A stretch of 32,138 nt of DNA from Pseudomonadota bacterium (GCA_021847305.1 JAJZTZ010000015.1:1-32138), one strand, 5' to 3'; shown: positions 7,817 to 19,349, counted from the first letter of the stretch. Notes: a model not told the origin generated them from the sequence alone. Numbers and translations: made by a program.

Positions 7817-9160
7817 TCAGGCCGCAGCGCGAACACATTCAGCCAGACGTTCAGCCCAGTGCTGCACCTGCTTCTGATCCTGCCCTTCTACCATAACCCG
7901 TACCACCGGTTCGGTACCGGATGCACGCAGCAATACCCGCCCCCTGTCCTGCAAGTCGGCTTCCGCTTCCTGCTGCATGGCCTGCACGGTTGCAGCCTGC
8001 ATGGCTTTCCCGGGCACCCGCACGTTAATAAGCACCTGCGGATACAATGTCAATTCACGGGTGTATTCATCCAGACCCACACCGGCCTCTTTCAGCGCAG
8101 ACAGCACCTGTAAAGCGGACACGATCCCGTCCCCCGTGGTGTGTTTGTCGAGACACAACAGGTGACCGGAGTTTTCCCCGCCCAGCAGCCAATCCTGCTG
8201 ATTCAGCTGTTCCAGCACATAACGGTCACCCACTTTGGCGCGCATGAACGGGATACCCATACGGGAGAAAGCATGCTCCAGAGCCAGATTGGTCATAAGG
8301 GTTCCCACTACGCCACCGCGCATTTGCCCTCTGGCCTGACGGTGTTTGGCAATCACATATAGCAGCTGGTCGCCATCATACAGTTGGCCGTGTCGATCAA
8401 CCATGACCACCCGATCGCCGTCGCCGTCAAACGCGATCCCGATATCAGCCTGCTGTGCCTGCACGGCGGCCTGCAAAGCTGCCGGATGGGTCGAGCCCGA
8501 GTCCTGATTGATATTAAGGCCATCAGGGGTGTTGCCGATGCTGATCACGTCGGCACCCAACTCATGCAACACATGTGGCGCAATGTGATATGTGGCGCCG
8601 TGGGCACAGTCCACCACGATTTTCATGCCGCGTAGATCCTGCTCGAACGGAAAGCTGCTCTTGCAAAATTCAATATAGCGCCCGGCGGCATCGCTCACCC
8701 GGCGGGCTTTGCCCAGCTGGGCGGAGGCCTTGCACTGCCAGGGCTGATCGAGCTGGGCCTCGATGGCCAGCTCAACTTCATCCGGCAGCTTCTGTCCGTC
8801 GCCCGAGAAAAACTTGATACCATTATCTTCGAAGGGATTGTGCGAGGCCGAGATCACCACTCCTGCCTGCAAACGCAGGGCGCGCGTCAAATGAGCAACG
8901 GCAGGTGTGGGCATGGGGCCGACCAGCAGCACATCCACCCCTGCTGCCGCCAATCCGGCTTCCAGTGCCGACTCCAGCATGTAGCCGGAAATGCGGGTAT
9001 CTTTGCCAATTAGCACGGCCGGACGCTCACCCCGGGCATGCACCTGGGCGGCCAGCACGGTACCGGCCGCATAGCCCAGCCGCATGACAAAATCCGGGGT
9101 GATAGGGGCTTCACCCACCCGTCCGCGTACACCATCAGTGCCAAAATATTTGCGCGCCAT
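7817..9160 (-). CDS. glmM: Phosphoglucosamine mutase
   Basis: GlmM converts glucosamine-6-phosphate to glucosamine-1-phosphate, feeding UDP-GlcNAc synthesis for peptidoglycan and LPS. The 447-residue length is normal. Visible motifs are [10 protein letters not shown] at the N-terminus, the active-site phosphoserine S106 in [15 protein letters not shown] (equivalent to Ser102 of E. coli) and the magnesium-binding DGDGDR. The start is the ATG at 9160, because the AGGAG ribosome site lies about 10 bases before it but only 2 before an upstream GTG at 9169. folP ends 6 bases upstream, as in the common ftsH-folP-glmM order. Confidence 0.97.
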   Translation of the reverse strand: MARKYFGTDGVRGRVGEAPITPDFVMRLGYAAGTVLAAQVHARGERPAVLIGKDTRISGYMLESALEAGLAAAGVDVLLVGPMPTPAVAHLTRALRLQAGVVISASHNPFEDNGIKFFSGDGQKLPDEVELAIEAQLDQPWQCKASAQLGKARRVSDAAGRYIEFCKSSFPFEQDLRGMKIVVDCAHGATYHIAPHVLHELGADVISIGNTPDGLNINQDSGSTHPAALQAAVQAQQADIGIAFDGDGDRVVMVDRHGQLYDGDQLLYVIAKHRQARGQMRGGVVGTLMTNLALEHAFSRMGIPFMRAKVGDRYVLEQLNQQDWLLGGENSGHLLCLDKHTTGDGIVSALQVLSALKEAGVGLDEYTRELTLYPQVLINVRVPGKAMQAATVQAMQQEAEADLQDRGRVLLRASGTEPVVRVMVEGQDQKQVQHWAERLAECVRAAA

Positions 9161-9165
9161 CGGGC

Positions 9166-9987
9166 TCACTCTCCTCTTATTGCTTTATATATTTGCAGTG
9201 CATCACGGGTCTCTGCCACGTCATGCACCCGTACCATAGAGGCACCATGCATCACGCCATACAGGGCTGCGGCAATGCTGGCCGGCATGCGTTCATCGAC
9301 AGGCCGGCCGGTAATGGCACCGAGTATTGATTTCCGGGAAATACCGAGCAACAGCGGATAGCCCATCTTGGCCAGCTGTCCCATATCCCGTAACAAAGCC
9401 AGATTATGTTGCTGCGATTTGCCAAATCCGAAACCCGGATCCAGCATGATACGGCGATCGGGAATGCCGGCCGCCTTGACAACAGCCACCCGCTCGGCCA
9501 GAAAGATGCCAACCTCTGCCACCACATTATGGTAGTGCGGGGAGGCTTGCATGGTTCGCGGCGCTCCCTGCATATGCATGAGACACACCCCGGCATCAGA
9601 GGCTGCCACGACGTCCAGCGCGCCAGGGGTGCGCAGGGCATTTACATCGTTGATGAGCACGGCACCCGCATCAAGAGCCGCCTGCATGACCTGCGGTTTC
9701 ATGGTATCAACAGACAGAGGCACCGGCGCATCCCGCAGGGCGGCAATCACGGGCAGCACGCGTGCCAGCTCATCGTCCAGATTCACACTTTGGGCACCGG
9801 GGCGGGTAGATTCGCCGCCGATATCGATGACATCGGCCCCATCCTCAATCATTTGCCAGGCTTTGCTGATCGCTGCCTGGGTGGTGGCATGCAAACCACC
9901 ATCGGAAAAGGAATCGGGGGTGACATTCAGTATCCCCATAATACGGGGCACACTTAAATCAAGCTGGAAACGGCCACACTGGAACAT
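9166..9987 (-). CDS. folP: Dihydropteroate synthase
   Basis: FolP joins p-aminobenzoate to dihydropterin pyrophosphate in folate synthesis and is the target of sulfonamides. The 273-residue protein shows the family motifs in order: [15 protein letters not shown] near residue 17, the [10 protein letters not shown] loop, [16 protein letters not shown] and the basic SRKS motif ([11 protein letters not shown]). It lies 53 bases downstream of ftsH, with an intrinsic terminator between them, and directly precedes glmM. Confidence 0.97.
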   Translation of the reverse strand: MFQCGRFQLDLSVPRIMGILNVTPDSFSDGGLHATTQAAISKAWQMIEDGADVIDIGGESTRPGAQSVNLDDELARVLPVIAALRDAPVPLSVDTMKPQVMQAALDAGAVLINDVNALRTPGALDVVAASDAGVCLMHMQGAPRTMQASPHYHNVVAEVGIFLAERVAVVKAAGIPDRRIMLDPGFGFGKSQQHNLALLRDMGQLAKMGYPLLLGISRKSILGAITGRPVDERMPASIAAALYGVMHGASMVRVHDVAETRDALQIYKAIRGE

Positions 9988-10007
9988 GCACAGACACTAG
10001 CGGAAAG

Positions 10008-10037
10008 ATAAAAACGGGGAAGCCGAAGCTTCCCCCT
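10008..10037 (-). terminator. Intrinsic terminator after ftsH
   Basis: On the minus strand GGGGAAGC and GCTTCCCC pair around a stable TTCG tetraloop (arms 10028-10035 and 10016-10023), followed by a T-rich run (GTTTTTAT). It sits immediately after the ftsH stop and before folP, so folP-glmM expression needs read-through or its own promoter. Confidence 0.9.
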
Positions 10038-10040
10038 TGA

Positions 10041-11939
<1,899 letters not shown>

Positions 11940-12010
11940 GAGAACTCCTTAAGCGCCTTATGTGCCTGTCCAGAGACGAGCCGCGGGCATAAATTCAGTA
12001 TCCAGCTTGC

Positions 12011-12039
12011 ATTGTGATTCAATATGGTGGCGATTTCAA
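12011..12039 (-). promoter_or_regulatory. Possible ftsH promoter
   Basis: TTGAAA (12034-12039) and CACAAT (12011-12016) on the minus strand are 17 bases apart, about 70 bases upstream of the ftsH start. The -10 box is weak. I saw no convincing heat-shock sigma32 promoter in the spacer. Confidence 0.3.
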
Positions 12040-12116
12040 CGATTACAAGCGGATAGCTCGCAAATAAATCGCCGCTCCGCCCAGGTTGTGGTCCAAGCGG
12101 CCGAACAGAATGGACA

Positions 12117-12152
12117 CTTTGCCGGCCGGACGGTTCCATCCCGCCGGCAAAG
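12117..12152. other. Hairpin downstream of folE2
   Basis: CTTTGCCGGC (12117-12126) and GCCGGCAAAG (12143-12152) form a perfect 10-bp stem around 16 bases, starting 13 bases past the folE2 stop. There is no T-run, so it is at best a factor-assisted terminator or an mRNA 3'-end protecting structure. Confidence 0.45.
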
Positions 12153-12164
12153 CCGGATAAAACA

Positions 12165-12971
12165 TCAGGCAACGCGCTTGTCTTTCTCGATCAGCGCGTA
12201 GGCAGAATGGTTGTGGATCGACTCGAAGTTCTCGCTTTCCACAACGTACGCGTCAATGCGCGTTTCCGCGTTCAGTACGGCGGCCACATCACGCACCAGA
12301 TCTTCCACAAACTTGGGATGATTGTAGGCGTACTCGGTCACGTACTTTTCATCCGGGCGCTTGAGCAGACCATACAATTCGCAGGACGCCTGTTCTTCGG
12401 CCATGCGCACCAGCTCCTCAATCCAGACAAAGCTGTTGATTTTGGCGGTAATGGTGACATGCGAGCGCTGATTATGCGCACCGTAGTCGGAAATTTTCTT
12501 GGAGCACGGACACAGGCTGGTTACCGGCACAACGACCCGCACCCACTGCTCGAATTTGCCCTGACTGATCTCGCCAATAAAAGTCACCTCATAGTCCAGC
12601 AGGCTCTGCACGCCGGAAACAGGGGCTTTCTTGTTGATGAAATAGGGGAAGCTCATTTCCACGTGACCGGACTCAGCTTCCAGACGGGCGACCATCTGGC
12701 GCAGCATGGCTTCAAAGTTTTCCACGGAAATCTCGCGCTCGTAGCCGTTGAGAATTTCAACGAAGCGGGACATGTGGGTGCCCTTGAAATTGTGCGGCAG
12801 GTGCACGTACATGTTGAACGTGGCGATTGTGTGCTGCACCCCGCCGTCCTTGTCGGCCACTTTCACCGGGTGACGAATGGATTTGATGCCAACCTTGTTG
12901 ATCGCAATCTGACGCGTGTCAGGCGTGCTTTGCACATCGGGGATCGCCTGGGTGTCGCAACACTGAGTCAT
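12165..12971 (-). CDS. folE2: GTP cyclohydrolase FolE2 (type IB)
   Basis: FolE2 converts GTP to dihydroneopterin triphosphate, the first step of folate synthesis, without needing zinc as the classical FolE does. The 268-residue protein carries the family hallmark [11 protein letters not shown] at about 151-161, with the catalytic Cys at C156 (Cys149 of the Neisseria enzyme). The N-terminal stretch [11 protein letters not shown] is also present. The ATG is preceded by AGGAAG. It lies downstream of dxs on the same strand but behind its own promoter-like sequence. Confidence 0.95.
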   Translation of the reverse strand: MTQCCDTQAIPDVQSTPDTRQIAINKVGIKSIRHPVKVADKDGGVQHTIATFNMYVHLPHNFKGTHMSRFVEILNGYEREISVENFEAMLRQMVARLEAESGHVEMSFPYFINKKAPVSGVQSLLDYEVTFIGEISQGKFEQWVRVVVPVTSLCPCSKKISDYGAHNQRSHVTITAKINSFVWIEELVRMAEEQASCELYGLLKRPDEKYVTEYAYNHPKFVEDLVRDVAAVLNAETRIDAYVVESENFESIHNHSAYALIEKDKRVA

Positions 12972-13007
12972 TGAACTTCCTTGAAAATCTGTTTCTACCG
13001 AATCGAT

Positions 13008-13036
13008 AGTATAGGGGATTTCAATACCCGAGTAAA
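13008..13036 (-). promoter_or_regulatory. Promoter of folE2
   Basis: TTTACT (13031-13036) and TATACT (13008-13013) are 17 bases apart on the minus strand, with the folE2 ATG about 37 bases beyond the -10. The -35 lies inside the hairpin at the dxs stop codon. Confidence 0.55.
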
Positions 13037-13046
13037 CTACTCGGGT
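13026..13046. terminator. Hairpin spanning the dxs stop codon
   Basis: ACCCGAGTA (13026-13034) and TACTCGGGT (13038-13046) pair perfectly around a 3-base loop and include the dxs TAG. The following minus-strand sequence is only mildly T-rich (ATTGAAAT), so termination would be partial. It also overlaps the -35 box of the folE2 promoter. Confidence 0.5.
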
Positions 13047-14890
13047 AATTGCTGGCGTACACGCTGCAGCACGCTCGCAGCATCCAGGCCGCAGCGGCGC
13101 AGGAGTTCAGCGGTATCGCCATGCTCGACGAAGCGATCCGGCAACCCCAGATGCAGAATGGGTTTGACCATATGCATTTCCGCCAGCGCCTCGGCTACCG
13201 CGCTGCCGGCACCGCCCATCAGCGCATTTTCTTCCAGCGTCACCAGCAGTTCATGCTGCTCCGCCATCTGGCGCACCATGTCACGATCAAGCGGTTTGAC
13301 AAAACGCATATTGACGACGGTGGCGTCCAGTTCGCCGGCCACCTGCTCGGCCACGCTTACCATGCTGCCGAAAGCAAGCAGTGCCACCCGCTTGCCCTGC
13401 CGGCGCACCTGCGCACGTCCGAGTGGCAGCGCCTGCAAATCCTGCGACACCGCCACGCCCGGCCCGGTGCCGCGCGGATAGCGCACGGCCGATGGGCCGT
13501 TGTAGCGGAACGCCGTGGTGAGCATCTTGCGGCACTCGTCCTCGTCCGCCGGCGCCATGACCAGCATGTTCGGCACGCAGCGCAGGAAGGAAATATCCAG
13601 GCTGCCGGCATGCGTAGGACCATCGGCACCGACCAGACCGGCGCGATCAATGGCCAGCACGACCGGCAGATTCTGCAGGGCAACGTCGTGAATCAGTTGA
13701 TCGTAGGCGCGCTGCAAGAACGTCGAGTAAATCGCCACCACCGGCTTCAACCCTTCGCAGGCCAGCCCGGCAGCAAAGGTCAGGGCATGCTGTTCGGCAA
13801 TGCCGACATCGAAATAGCGCTGCGGATATTCGCGGGAAAATCTCACCAGCCCCGAGCCTTCGCGCATGGCCGGAGTAATGCCGACCAGCGTGGGGTCAGC
13901 GGCCGCCATATCGCACAGCCAGTCGCCGAACACCTGGGTATAGGTCGGCTTGCTGGCGGCGGTCTTGCTTTGCGCCTGACCGGTCAACGGGTCGAATTTG
14001 GCCACGCCATGGAACAGGCACGGGTCCTGCTCGGCCGGGCCGAAGCCCTTGCCCTTTTTGGTGACCACATGCAGAAACTGCGGACCGTCGAGCTGACGAA
14101 TGTTGGACAGCGTAGTAATCAGCACATCCAGATCGTGTCCGTCGATCGGCCCGATATAGTTGAAGCCGAACTCCTCAAACAGGGTACCCGGCACAACCAT
14201 GCCCTTAACGTGCTCTTCGGCGCGCTTGGCCAGCTCCAGAATCGGCGGCACCACGCCAAGGACTTTTTCCCCGCCCTTGCGCATGGTGCGGTAAATGCTG
14301 CCGGACATGAGTTTGGCCAGGTAATTGCTCAACGCACCGACATTGGGCGAAATCGACATTTCGTTGTCGTTGAGGATCACCAGCACATTGGCGTCCATGG
14401 CGCCGGCGTTATTAAGGGCTTCGAATGCCATGCCGGCGGTCATCGCGCCATCGCCGATCACCGCGATGGCGCGGCGTTGTTCGCCCTTTTGCTGGGCTGC
14501 CACGGCCATGCCGAGCGCGGCGGATATCGAGGTACTGGAATGGCCCACGCCGAAAGTATCGTAGGGACTTTCCTCGCGCTTCGGGAAGCCGGCCAGACCA
14601 TCGGTCTGGCGCATGGTCGGCATTTCCTCGCGCCGGCCGGTCAGGATCTTGTGCGGATAGGACTGGTGGCCCACATCCCAGACAATGCGGTCTTCCGGCG
14701 TATTGAACACATAATGCAGCGCAACGGTAAGCTCCACCGCCCCCAGGTTGGAGGAGAGATGCCCGCCGGTCTGGGACACGCTGTCAATCAGAAACGCGCG
14801 CAGATCCTCGGCCAGCTGCGGCAACTGGCGCCGCTCAAGCTGGCGCAGGTCGGCCGGCGACTGAATGGATTCGAGCAGGGGATAGTTCAT
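13037..14890 (-). CDS. dxs: 1-deoxy-D-xylulose-5-phosphate synthase
   Basis: Dxs condenses pyruvate and glyceraldehyde 3-phosphate into DXP, the first step of the MEP isoprenoid pathway, using thiamine diphosphate. The 617-residue length is normal. Motifs include [16 protein letters not shown], the ThDP-binding [18 protein letters not shown], and in the C-terminal half [13 protein letters not shown] and [15 protein letters not shown]. The start is the ATG at 14890, which shares its A with the ispA stop (TGATG), indicating translational coupling. An in-frame TTG one codon upstream is less likely. Confidence 0.98.
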   Translation of the reverse strand: MNYPLLESIQSPADLRQLERRQLPQLAEDLRAFLIDSVSQTGGHLSSNLGAVELTVALHYVFNTPEDRIVWDVGHQSYPHKILTGRREEMPTMRQTDGLAGFPKREESPYDTFGVGHSSTSISAALGMAVAAQQKGEQRRAIAVIGDGAMTAGMAFEALNNAGAMDANVLVILNDNEMSISPNVGALSNYLAKLMSGSIYRTMRKGGEKVLGVVPPILELAKRAEEHVKGMVVPGTLFEEFGFNYIGPIDGHDLDVLITTLSNIRQLDGPQFLHVVTKKGKGFGPAEQDPCLFHGVAKFDPLTGQAQSKTAASKPTYTQVFGDWLCDMAAADPTLVGITPAMREGSGLVRFSREYPQRYFDVGIAEQHALTFAAGLACEGLKPVVAIYSTFLQRAYDQLIHDVALQNLPVVLAIDRAGLVGADGPTHAGSLDISFLRCVPNMLVMAPADEDECRKMLTTAFRYNGPSAVRYPRGTGPGVAVSQDLQALPLGRAQVRRQGKRVALLAFGSMVSVAEQVAGELDATVVNMRFVKPLDRDMVRQMAEQHELLVTLEENALMGGAGSAVAEALAEMHMVKPILHLGLPDRFVEHGDTAELLRRCGLDAASVLQRVRQQLPE

Positions 14891-15786
14891 CAAAATTTGC
14901 GCAACACGATAAAGTCAGCCAGCTGGCGCAACCGCAGGGCTGCGTCGCCAAACGGCTCGAGCACCGCCAGCGCTTCGGCATGCAGATCGGCGGCAAAACG
15001 CCGGGCCGGCTCCAGCCCCATCAGGGAAACATAGGTCGGTTTGTCATTGGCCGCATCCTTACCGGCAGTTTTACCCAGTGTTGCGGTGTCGGCTTCAGTA
15101 TCGAGAATATCGTCCACCACCTGGAACGCCAGGCCAACACGGTTGGCGTAATGCTGCAGCGCCTGCTCCTCGGCAGTCGACATAGCCCGGCCACACAGCG
15201 CGCCGAGCAGGATGGCCGCCCGGATCAGTGCGCCGGTTTTATGAATATGCATCAATTCGAGTTCGGGCAGGGTCAGTTCCTTGCCCACGCTGGCCAGATC
15301 GATTGCCTGACCGCCAGCCATGCCGCAGGAACCAGATGCCACGGCGAGCAATTCGAGCATTTTCAGCTGCTGCTGCGGCTCATCACTTAGCCGGTGCTGA
15401 GCCAGCACCTGAAACGCCATACTTTGCAGACTGTCACCCACCAGCAGAGCCGTCGCTTCGTCATAGGCCACGTGACAGGTGGGCTTGCCGCGGCGCAGTA
15501 CATCATCGTCCATGCACGGCATATCGTCGTGCACCAGCGAATACACATGAATCAGTTCAACACTGGCAGCAGCCAGCTCAACCCGCGCCGTATCGGCGCC
15601 GGTCAGGCCACCGGCGGCAAACGCCAGCAAAGGACGCACCCGCTTACCGCCATCCAGAGCCACATAACGCATGGCCTCATGCAGCCGGGCAGGCGCCTGG
15701 CTAGCCGGCGGCAATACCCGATCAAGGACAGACTCCATGCGCGCCGCGTGGGCCTGCATCCACTCCTGAAAATCAGCCGCCAGCAT
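14890..15786 (-). CDS. ispA: Farnesyl diphosphate synthase (short-chain polyprenyl synthase)
   Basis: IspA builds farnesyl diphosphate from IPP and DMAPP, the precursor for quinone side chains and undecaprenyl carriers. The 298-residue protein carries both aspartate-rich motifs, DDMPCMDDD in the first half and DDILDTEAD in the second, plus GGKRVRPLL near the N-terminus. The start ATG overlaps the xseB stop (TGATG) and the stop overlaps the dxs start, so the three genes are coupled. A geranyl or geranylgeranyl product is possible but less likely given this context. Confidence 0.96.
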   Translation of the reverse strand: MLAADFQEWMQAHAARMESVLDRVLPPASQAPARLHEAMRYVALDGGKRVRPLLAFAAGGLTGADTARVELAAASVELIHVYSLVHDDMPCMDDDVLRRGKPTCHVAYDEATALLVGDSLQSMAFQVLAQHRLSDEPQQQLKMLELLAVASGSCGMAGGQAIDLASVGKELTLPELELMHIHKTGALIRAAILLGALCGRAMSTAEEQALQHYANRVGLAFQVVDDILDTEADTATLGKTAGKDAANDKPTYVSLMGLEPARRFAADLHAEALAVLEPFGDAALRLRQLADFIVLRKF

Positions 15787-16016
15787 CAGTTTTCATCCGT
15801 CAGATTACGCAACACACCGTTTTCCAGCACCTGCACCTGCTGCTCGGCTGCCTGCAGCGTTTTCTGGCAGTACTGCAACAATTCAATGCCCTGCTTGTAG
15901 GCGGCCAGAGAATCGTCCAGCGACAGCTGGCCGTTTTCCAGCTGGCCGACAATCTGCTCCAGTTCAGCCAGAGCGGTTTCAAAATTCTTTTGCGGGGATT
16001 GGCCAGATTTTGCCAT
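15786..16016 (-). CDS. xseB: Exodeoxyribonuclease VII small subunit
   Basis: XseB is the small helical subunit of exonuclease VII, which degrades single-stranded DNA together with XseA (not in this window). The 76-residue protein shows the family pattern NFETALAELEQIVGQLENGQ, then LSLDDSLAAYKQGIELLQYC. I chose the ATG at 16016 (MAKSGQSPQ); an ATG at 16025 is equally possible and adds three residues. It is the first gene of the xseB-ispA-dxs unit, an order common in proteobacteria. Confidence 0.93.
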   Translation of the reverse strand: MAKSGQSPQKNFETALAELEQIVGQLENGQLSLDDSLAAYKQGIELLQYCQKTLQAAEQQVQVLENGVLRNLTDEN

Positions 16017-16088
16017 GGACTTCATCTTTGCGCCGGGGAAGAGCCTGCCAGACCCGGCCATGCACGTGTGTACGAAATTAAAACGGCG

Positions 16089-16117
16089 AACATACTCCAG
16101 CACGCCCTTCCGGTCAA
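16089..16117 (-). promoter_or_regulatory. Promoter of xseB-ispA-dxs
   Basis: On the minus strand TTGACC (16112-16117) and TATGTT (16089-16094) are exactly 17 bases apart. Transcription would begin near 16082, leaving a leader of roughly 65 bases before xseB. Confidence 0.5.
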
Positions 16118-16242
16118 GAAAAGCGCATCTGCGAAGCCGAGTGCTGCGCAGAAATTCAACCTGCTTAATGCAGCCGGAGTCGCCCGGCAACGCCCATATA
16201 GTTTTGCATCAATTACCGCCGGCACGCGGCCGAAGCGCAGCC

Positions 16243-16452
16243 CTATTCGATCTTTTTCAGTTTATCCCAGCCGTGCACAGCGGAGTGCCCCGCCTCCAGC
16301 CCGGCAACCAGGCTCTCGAATTCCTCCAGGGAGCCTTCCGCCACTTCAGGCATTCGCCTTTCCGGATTTCGACGGCGCTCCCTCCAGCCTGTTGCAGGCC
16401 CGACATCATCCACGCGCCTGTCTGGTCCGCGTTTTCTGGGATCATTTTTCAT
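16243..16452 (-). CDS. Small Arg-rich hypothetical protein
   Basis: A 69-residue ORF of uncertain function. The first half is very basic, with repeated Arg clusters (RKRGPDRR, RERRRNPERRMPEVAE). The second half is acidic to neutral and probably helical (GSLEEFESLVAGLEAG). No signal peptide or membrane segment is visible. The ATG is preceded by GAGGGG at suitable spacing. Repeated PDRR/PERR patches resemble those of small uncharacterised proteobacterial proteins, which favours a real gene. It lies upstream of xseB on the same strand with its own space. I assign no function. Confidence 0.5.
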   Translation of the reverse strand: MKNDPRKRGPDRRVDDVGPATGWRERRRNPERRMPEVAEGSLEEFESLVAGLEAGHSAVHGWDKLKKIE

Positions 16453-16594
16453 GCCTCACCCCTCCATGCCCTCGCCCTGCAGTTATTTTTGAATTCTGCC
16501 CGGCGCATTTCCCCCCATGTATTTTCATGGTGTATTTCATTATGGCTTGCAGCAGGCAAATTGCCAGCCAGACTGGCACCAGGGTCTGCGCAGC

Positions 16595-16623
16595 TTGCCC
16601 CATTATTCGAATGCAGATAAAAT
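16595..16623 (+). promoter_or_regulatory. Promoter of the Rieske oxygenase gene
   Basis: TTGCCC (16595-16600) and TAAAAT (16618-16623) are 17 bases apart. The leader to the ATG at 16719 would be about 90 bases, enough to hold regulatory structure, but I saw no recognisable riboswitch. Confidence 0.5.
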
Positions 16624-16718
16624 AATTCGTTTTCCCGTTCGCGGGGCAGTTAGGGGTGCGCCCGGCCACGTGGCGCTTTTGGGTTCTCAAGGACTTAAAG
16701 GTATTCAAGGGGTGTGCG

Positions 16719-17831
16719 ATGACCGCACTTGCAAACACTTCTTCCCTGCAGCAATCCTCGCCGCAGCTTCCGGTTAACTGGTACATCGACCAGACCATCT
16801 ACGACACCGAGATGGAGCGCCTGTTCAAGCAGGGTCCGGGCTATATCGGCCACGAACTCATGGTGCCCAATGCCGGCGACTATCACACGCTTGAATGGAT
16901 GAACCATGCACGCATGCTCGCGCGCAACGAATCCGGGATCGAACTGCTGTCAAACGTCTGCCGCCATCGTCAGGCGCTGATGAACAAGGGGCGCGGCAAC
17001 GCCAAGAACATCGTGTGTCCGCTACACCGCTGGACCTATAACCTGCAGGGCGAACTGCTTGGCGCACCGCATTTCCCCGACAACCCCTGCCTGAATCTCG
17101 GCAAGTCCCCGCTGCAAAACTGGAACGGCCTGCTTTTCAACGGCCAGCGTGATGTCGCGCGCGATCTCGCCAACCTCGGCGTGCGGGGCGACCTGGACTT
17201 TTCCGGCTTCATGCTCGACCACGTGCACATCGACGAATACAACTTCAACTGGAAGACCTTCATTGAAGTCTATCTGGAAGACTACCACGTTGCCCCCTTC
17301 CACCCCGGCCTTGGCCAATTCGTCAACTGCGACGAACTGCGCTGGGAATTCGGCGACTGGTACAGCGTGCAGACCGTCGGCCTGAATCACGAACTGGCGC
17401 GCCCGGGCAGCCCGATCTATTCAAAGTGGCATGACCAGGTACTGAAATACGGCAACGGCTCACTGCCGCGCTACGGAGCAATCTGGCTGACCTATTTCCC
17501 CAACATCATGATTGAATGGTATCCGCATACGCTGGTGGTTTCCCACATCATTCCGCGCGGCCCGCTCAAATGCACCAATGTGGTGGAATTTTATTATCCG
17601 GAAGAAATTGTTCTGTTTGAACGCGAGTTTATTGAAGCCGAGCAGGCGGCTTATCGCGAGACGGCGATTGAAGACGAAGAAATCTGCCAGCGCATGGAAG
17701 ATGGTCGCCGCGCCTTGCATGCTCAGGGCATCAGCGAAACCGGCCCCTACCAGTCACCCATGGAAGACGGGATGCTGCACTTCCATGAGTTCCTGCGCCG
17801 CGAAGTCGCACCCCACCTCCCTGGCAAGTAA
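16719..17831 (+). CDS. Rieske 2Fe-2S ring-hydroxylating oxygenase alpha-subunit-like protein
   Basis: The 370-residue cytosolic protein has the layout of a Rieske non-heme iron oxygenase alpha subunit. The 2Fe-2S motif is C81-x-H83 (CRHRQ) and C100-x2-H103 (CPLHRW). The mononuclear iron ligands fall in EDYHVAPFH, with H190 and H195; the usual bridging Asp position is E187. I chose the ATG at 16719 because AAGGGGTG precedes it. No beta subunit, ferredoxin or reductase gene is nearby, so the electron donor must come from elsewhere. It diverges from the xseB-ispA-dxs block. The substrate is unknown. Confidence 0.88.
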   Translation: MTALANTSSLQQSSPQLPVNWYIDQTIYDTEMERLFKQGPGYIGHELMVPNAGDYHTLEWMNHARMLARNESGIELLSNVCRHRQALMNKGRGNAKNIVCPLHRWTYNLQGELLGAPHFPDNPCLNLGKSPLQNWNGLLFNGQRDVARDLANLGVRGDLDFSGFMLDHVHIDEYNFNWKTFIEVYLEDYHVAPFHPGLGQFVNCDELRWEFGDWYSVQTVGLNHELARPGSPIYSKWHDQVLKYGNGSLPRYGAIWLTYFPNIMIEWYPHTLVVSHIIPRGPLKCTNVVEFYYPEEIVLFEREFIEAEQAAYRETAIEDEEICQRMEDGRRALHAQGISETGPYQSPMEDGMLHFHEFLRREVAPHLPGK

Positions 17832-17840
17832 TCCTCCATA

Positions 17841-17892
17841 CCCCGATCGCAGCCATGATCGGGGAGCACATCGGCATGTGCTGCCAGGCAGC
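17841..17892. other. Tandem hairpins after the Rieske oxygenase gene
   Basis: CCCCGATC/GATCGGGG (17841-17848, 17857-17864) is followed at once by AGCACAT/ATGTGCT (17865-17871, 17876-17882). A third, partly overlapping arm pair GCTGCC/GGCAGC ends at 17892. None has a T-run. They probably mark the transcript 3' end, but they are not a standard intrinsic terminator. Confidence 0.5.
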
Positions 17893-18003
17893 AAACAGCC
17901 CGAAATTGGCGCCAGGACAGCTTAAGACACGGCAAAAATTACAAGCTTCACCCAATTCCGCCTGCCACTCAACAATACCGCCAGCGTAACTTCAATTCAA
18001 TAT

Positions 18004-18032
18004 TTGACCTTGATCCATCCGTCATCAATAAT
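18004..18032 (+). promoter_or_regulatory. Promoter of the HD-GYP gene
   Basis: TTGACC (18004-18009) and AATAAT (18027-18032) are 17 bases apart. Transcription would start near 18040, about 26 bases before the ATG. Confidence 0.6.
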
Positions 18033-18065
18033 GAAGCGAGACAATCACCCGGAATCCCGTGGACA

Positions 18066-19349
18066 ATGGCGACCGAAGAATACGAAACAATATCGATTGA
18101 CCGCCTGTGTGTCGGCCTGTACGTGCGACTCGACCTTTCCTGGCTTGACCACCCGTTCCCCACCAACACATTCAAGATTCGCGACAGCAAACAGCTTGCC
18201 ACGCTACGCCGGCTTGGCCTGAAGGAAATTCGCTACATTCCCGCCAAAAGCGACTGTCCGCCCCAGGCTCCCGGCATGCCCCCGGCCGCCACGCCTCCCG
18301 CCGACCCGCAGGAAGATGCTCAGCAACAGGCCCTGCAAGAAGCCAAGAAGGCGCGGATTGCCCGACTCGAACGTCAGCGCGCCGCCGTTATCGAGTGTGA
18401 AAAGCGTCTGCTGGAAGCCGCCAGCGTAGTCAAGGAAGTCAACCACAACATCTATTCCAGCCCCAAGGAATCGATAGCCGCCGCTGAAGCGCTGATCGGC
18501 CAGATGGCCGATTCAATGCTGCAAAACAAGGATGTTGCCATTCACGCCCTGAACGACAAGGTGGCAGGCGAAGAAGTCTATTTCCATTCCCTCAATGTTT
18601 CCGTTCTATCCATGATTCTGGCCAAGGAAAGCGGCAAACCGCGCGAGTTCATTGAACAGATCGGCATGTTCGGCCTGTTGCACGACATTGGCAAACTGGA
18701 AATTCCTGATCGCATCATCAAAAAAATTGAACCCCTCAACCAGGCCGAACTGCATTTTCTGCAGGAACATTCCGCCTATGGCGAACAGATTGCCCGCAAG
18801 GCCGGCTTGCCAGAGGAAATCTGCATCGCCATCCGTCAGCACCACGAACACATGGATGGCAGCGGCTACCCGGACGGATTAAGCGGCGAGCGAATTCGTG
18901 AACTGGCACGCATGCTGGCCATCCCGAACATCTATGACAACCACTGCAACCACATCAATCCGCTCACCTCTTTAACACCGTTTGAAGCACTGTCGCAGAT
19001 GTTTTCCAAACAACGGCCGCACTTTGACCCGGTCCCGCTCAACCAGTTTATCCGCTGCATGGGCGTGTACCCCCCGGGCACAATTGTGCGCCTGTCCAAT
19101 GAAACAGTGGGACTGGTCGTTTCAGTCAACACCAGTAAAGCGCTCAAGCCAAGCATCATGATTTATGACGCGGAAATTCCCAAGGATGAAGCCATCATCC
19201 TCGACCTGGCAGACGAACCCGACATCAATATCAGCAAAAGCATTCCTCCGGCACAGCTGTCGCGAGAAATCTACGACTACCTGAGCCCGCGCAAACGGGT
19301 GACCTATTATTTCGATGATGCGGCCAAAACTGCCAAACCGAACTCATGA
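18066..19349 (+). CDS. HD-GYP domain protein, probable cyclic-di-GMP phosphodiesterase
   Basis: The 427-residue protein has an N-terminal DUF3391-like domain (about 5-60, beginning ISIDRLCVGLYVRLDLSW). A charged helical linker (about 85-125) joins it to an HD-GYP domain (about 150-330). The metal and catalytic residues are visible: H174, HD at 206-207 in HDIGK, HH at 259-260, and the GYP motif in GSGYPDGLSGERI. HD-GYP proteins hydrolyse cyclic-di-GMP and so promote motility over biofilm. No membrane segment is present. The ribosome site is weak. The histidine kinase gene follows 79 bases later and may be a signalling partner. Confidence 0.92.
   Translation: MATEEYETISIDRLCVGLYVRLDLSWLDHPFPTNTFKIRDSKQLATLRRLGLKEIRYIPAKSDCPPQAPGMPPAATPPADPQEDAQQQALQEAKKARIARLERQRAAVIECEKRLLEAASVVKEVNHNIYSSPKESIAAAEALIGQMADSMLQNKDVAIHALNDKVAGEEVYFHSLNVSVLSMILAKESGKPREFIEQIGMFGLLHDIGKLEIPDRIIKKIEPLNQAELHFLQEHSAYGEQIARKAGLPEEICIAIRQHHEHMDGSGYPDGLSGERIRELARMLAIPNIYDNHCNHINPLTSLTPFEALSQMFSKQRPHFDPVPLNQFIRCMGVYPPGTIVRLSNETVGLVVSVNTSKALKPSIMIYDAEIPKDEAIILDLADEPDINISKSIPPAQLSREIYDYLSPRKRVTYYFDDAAKTAKPNS

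Noticed and set aside
13049-15034. 661-codon plus-strand ORF antisense to dxs and ispA
   Set aside because: It is an open frame caused by the codon bias of the strongly supported dxs/ispA genes on the other strand; its translation has no domain.
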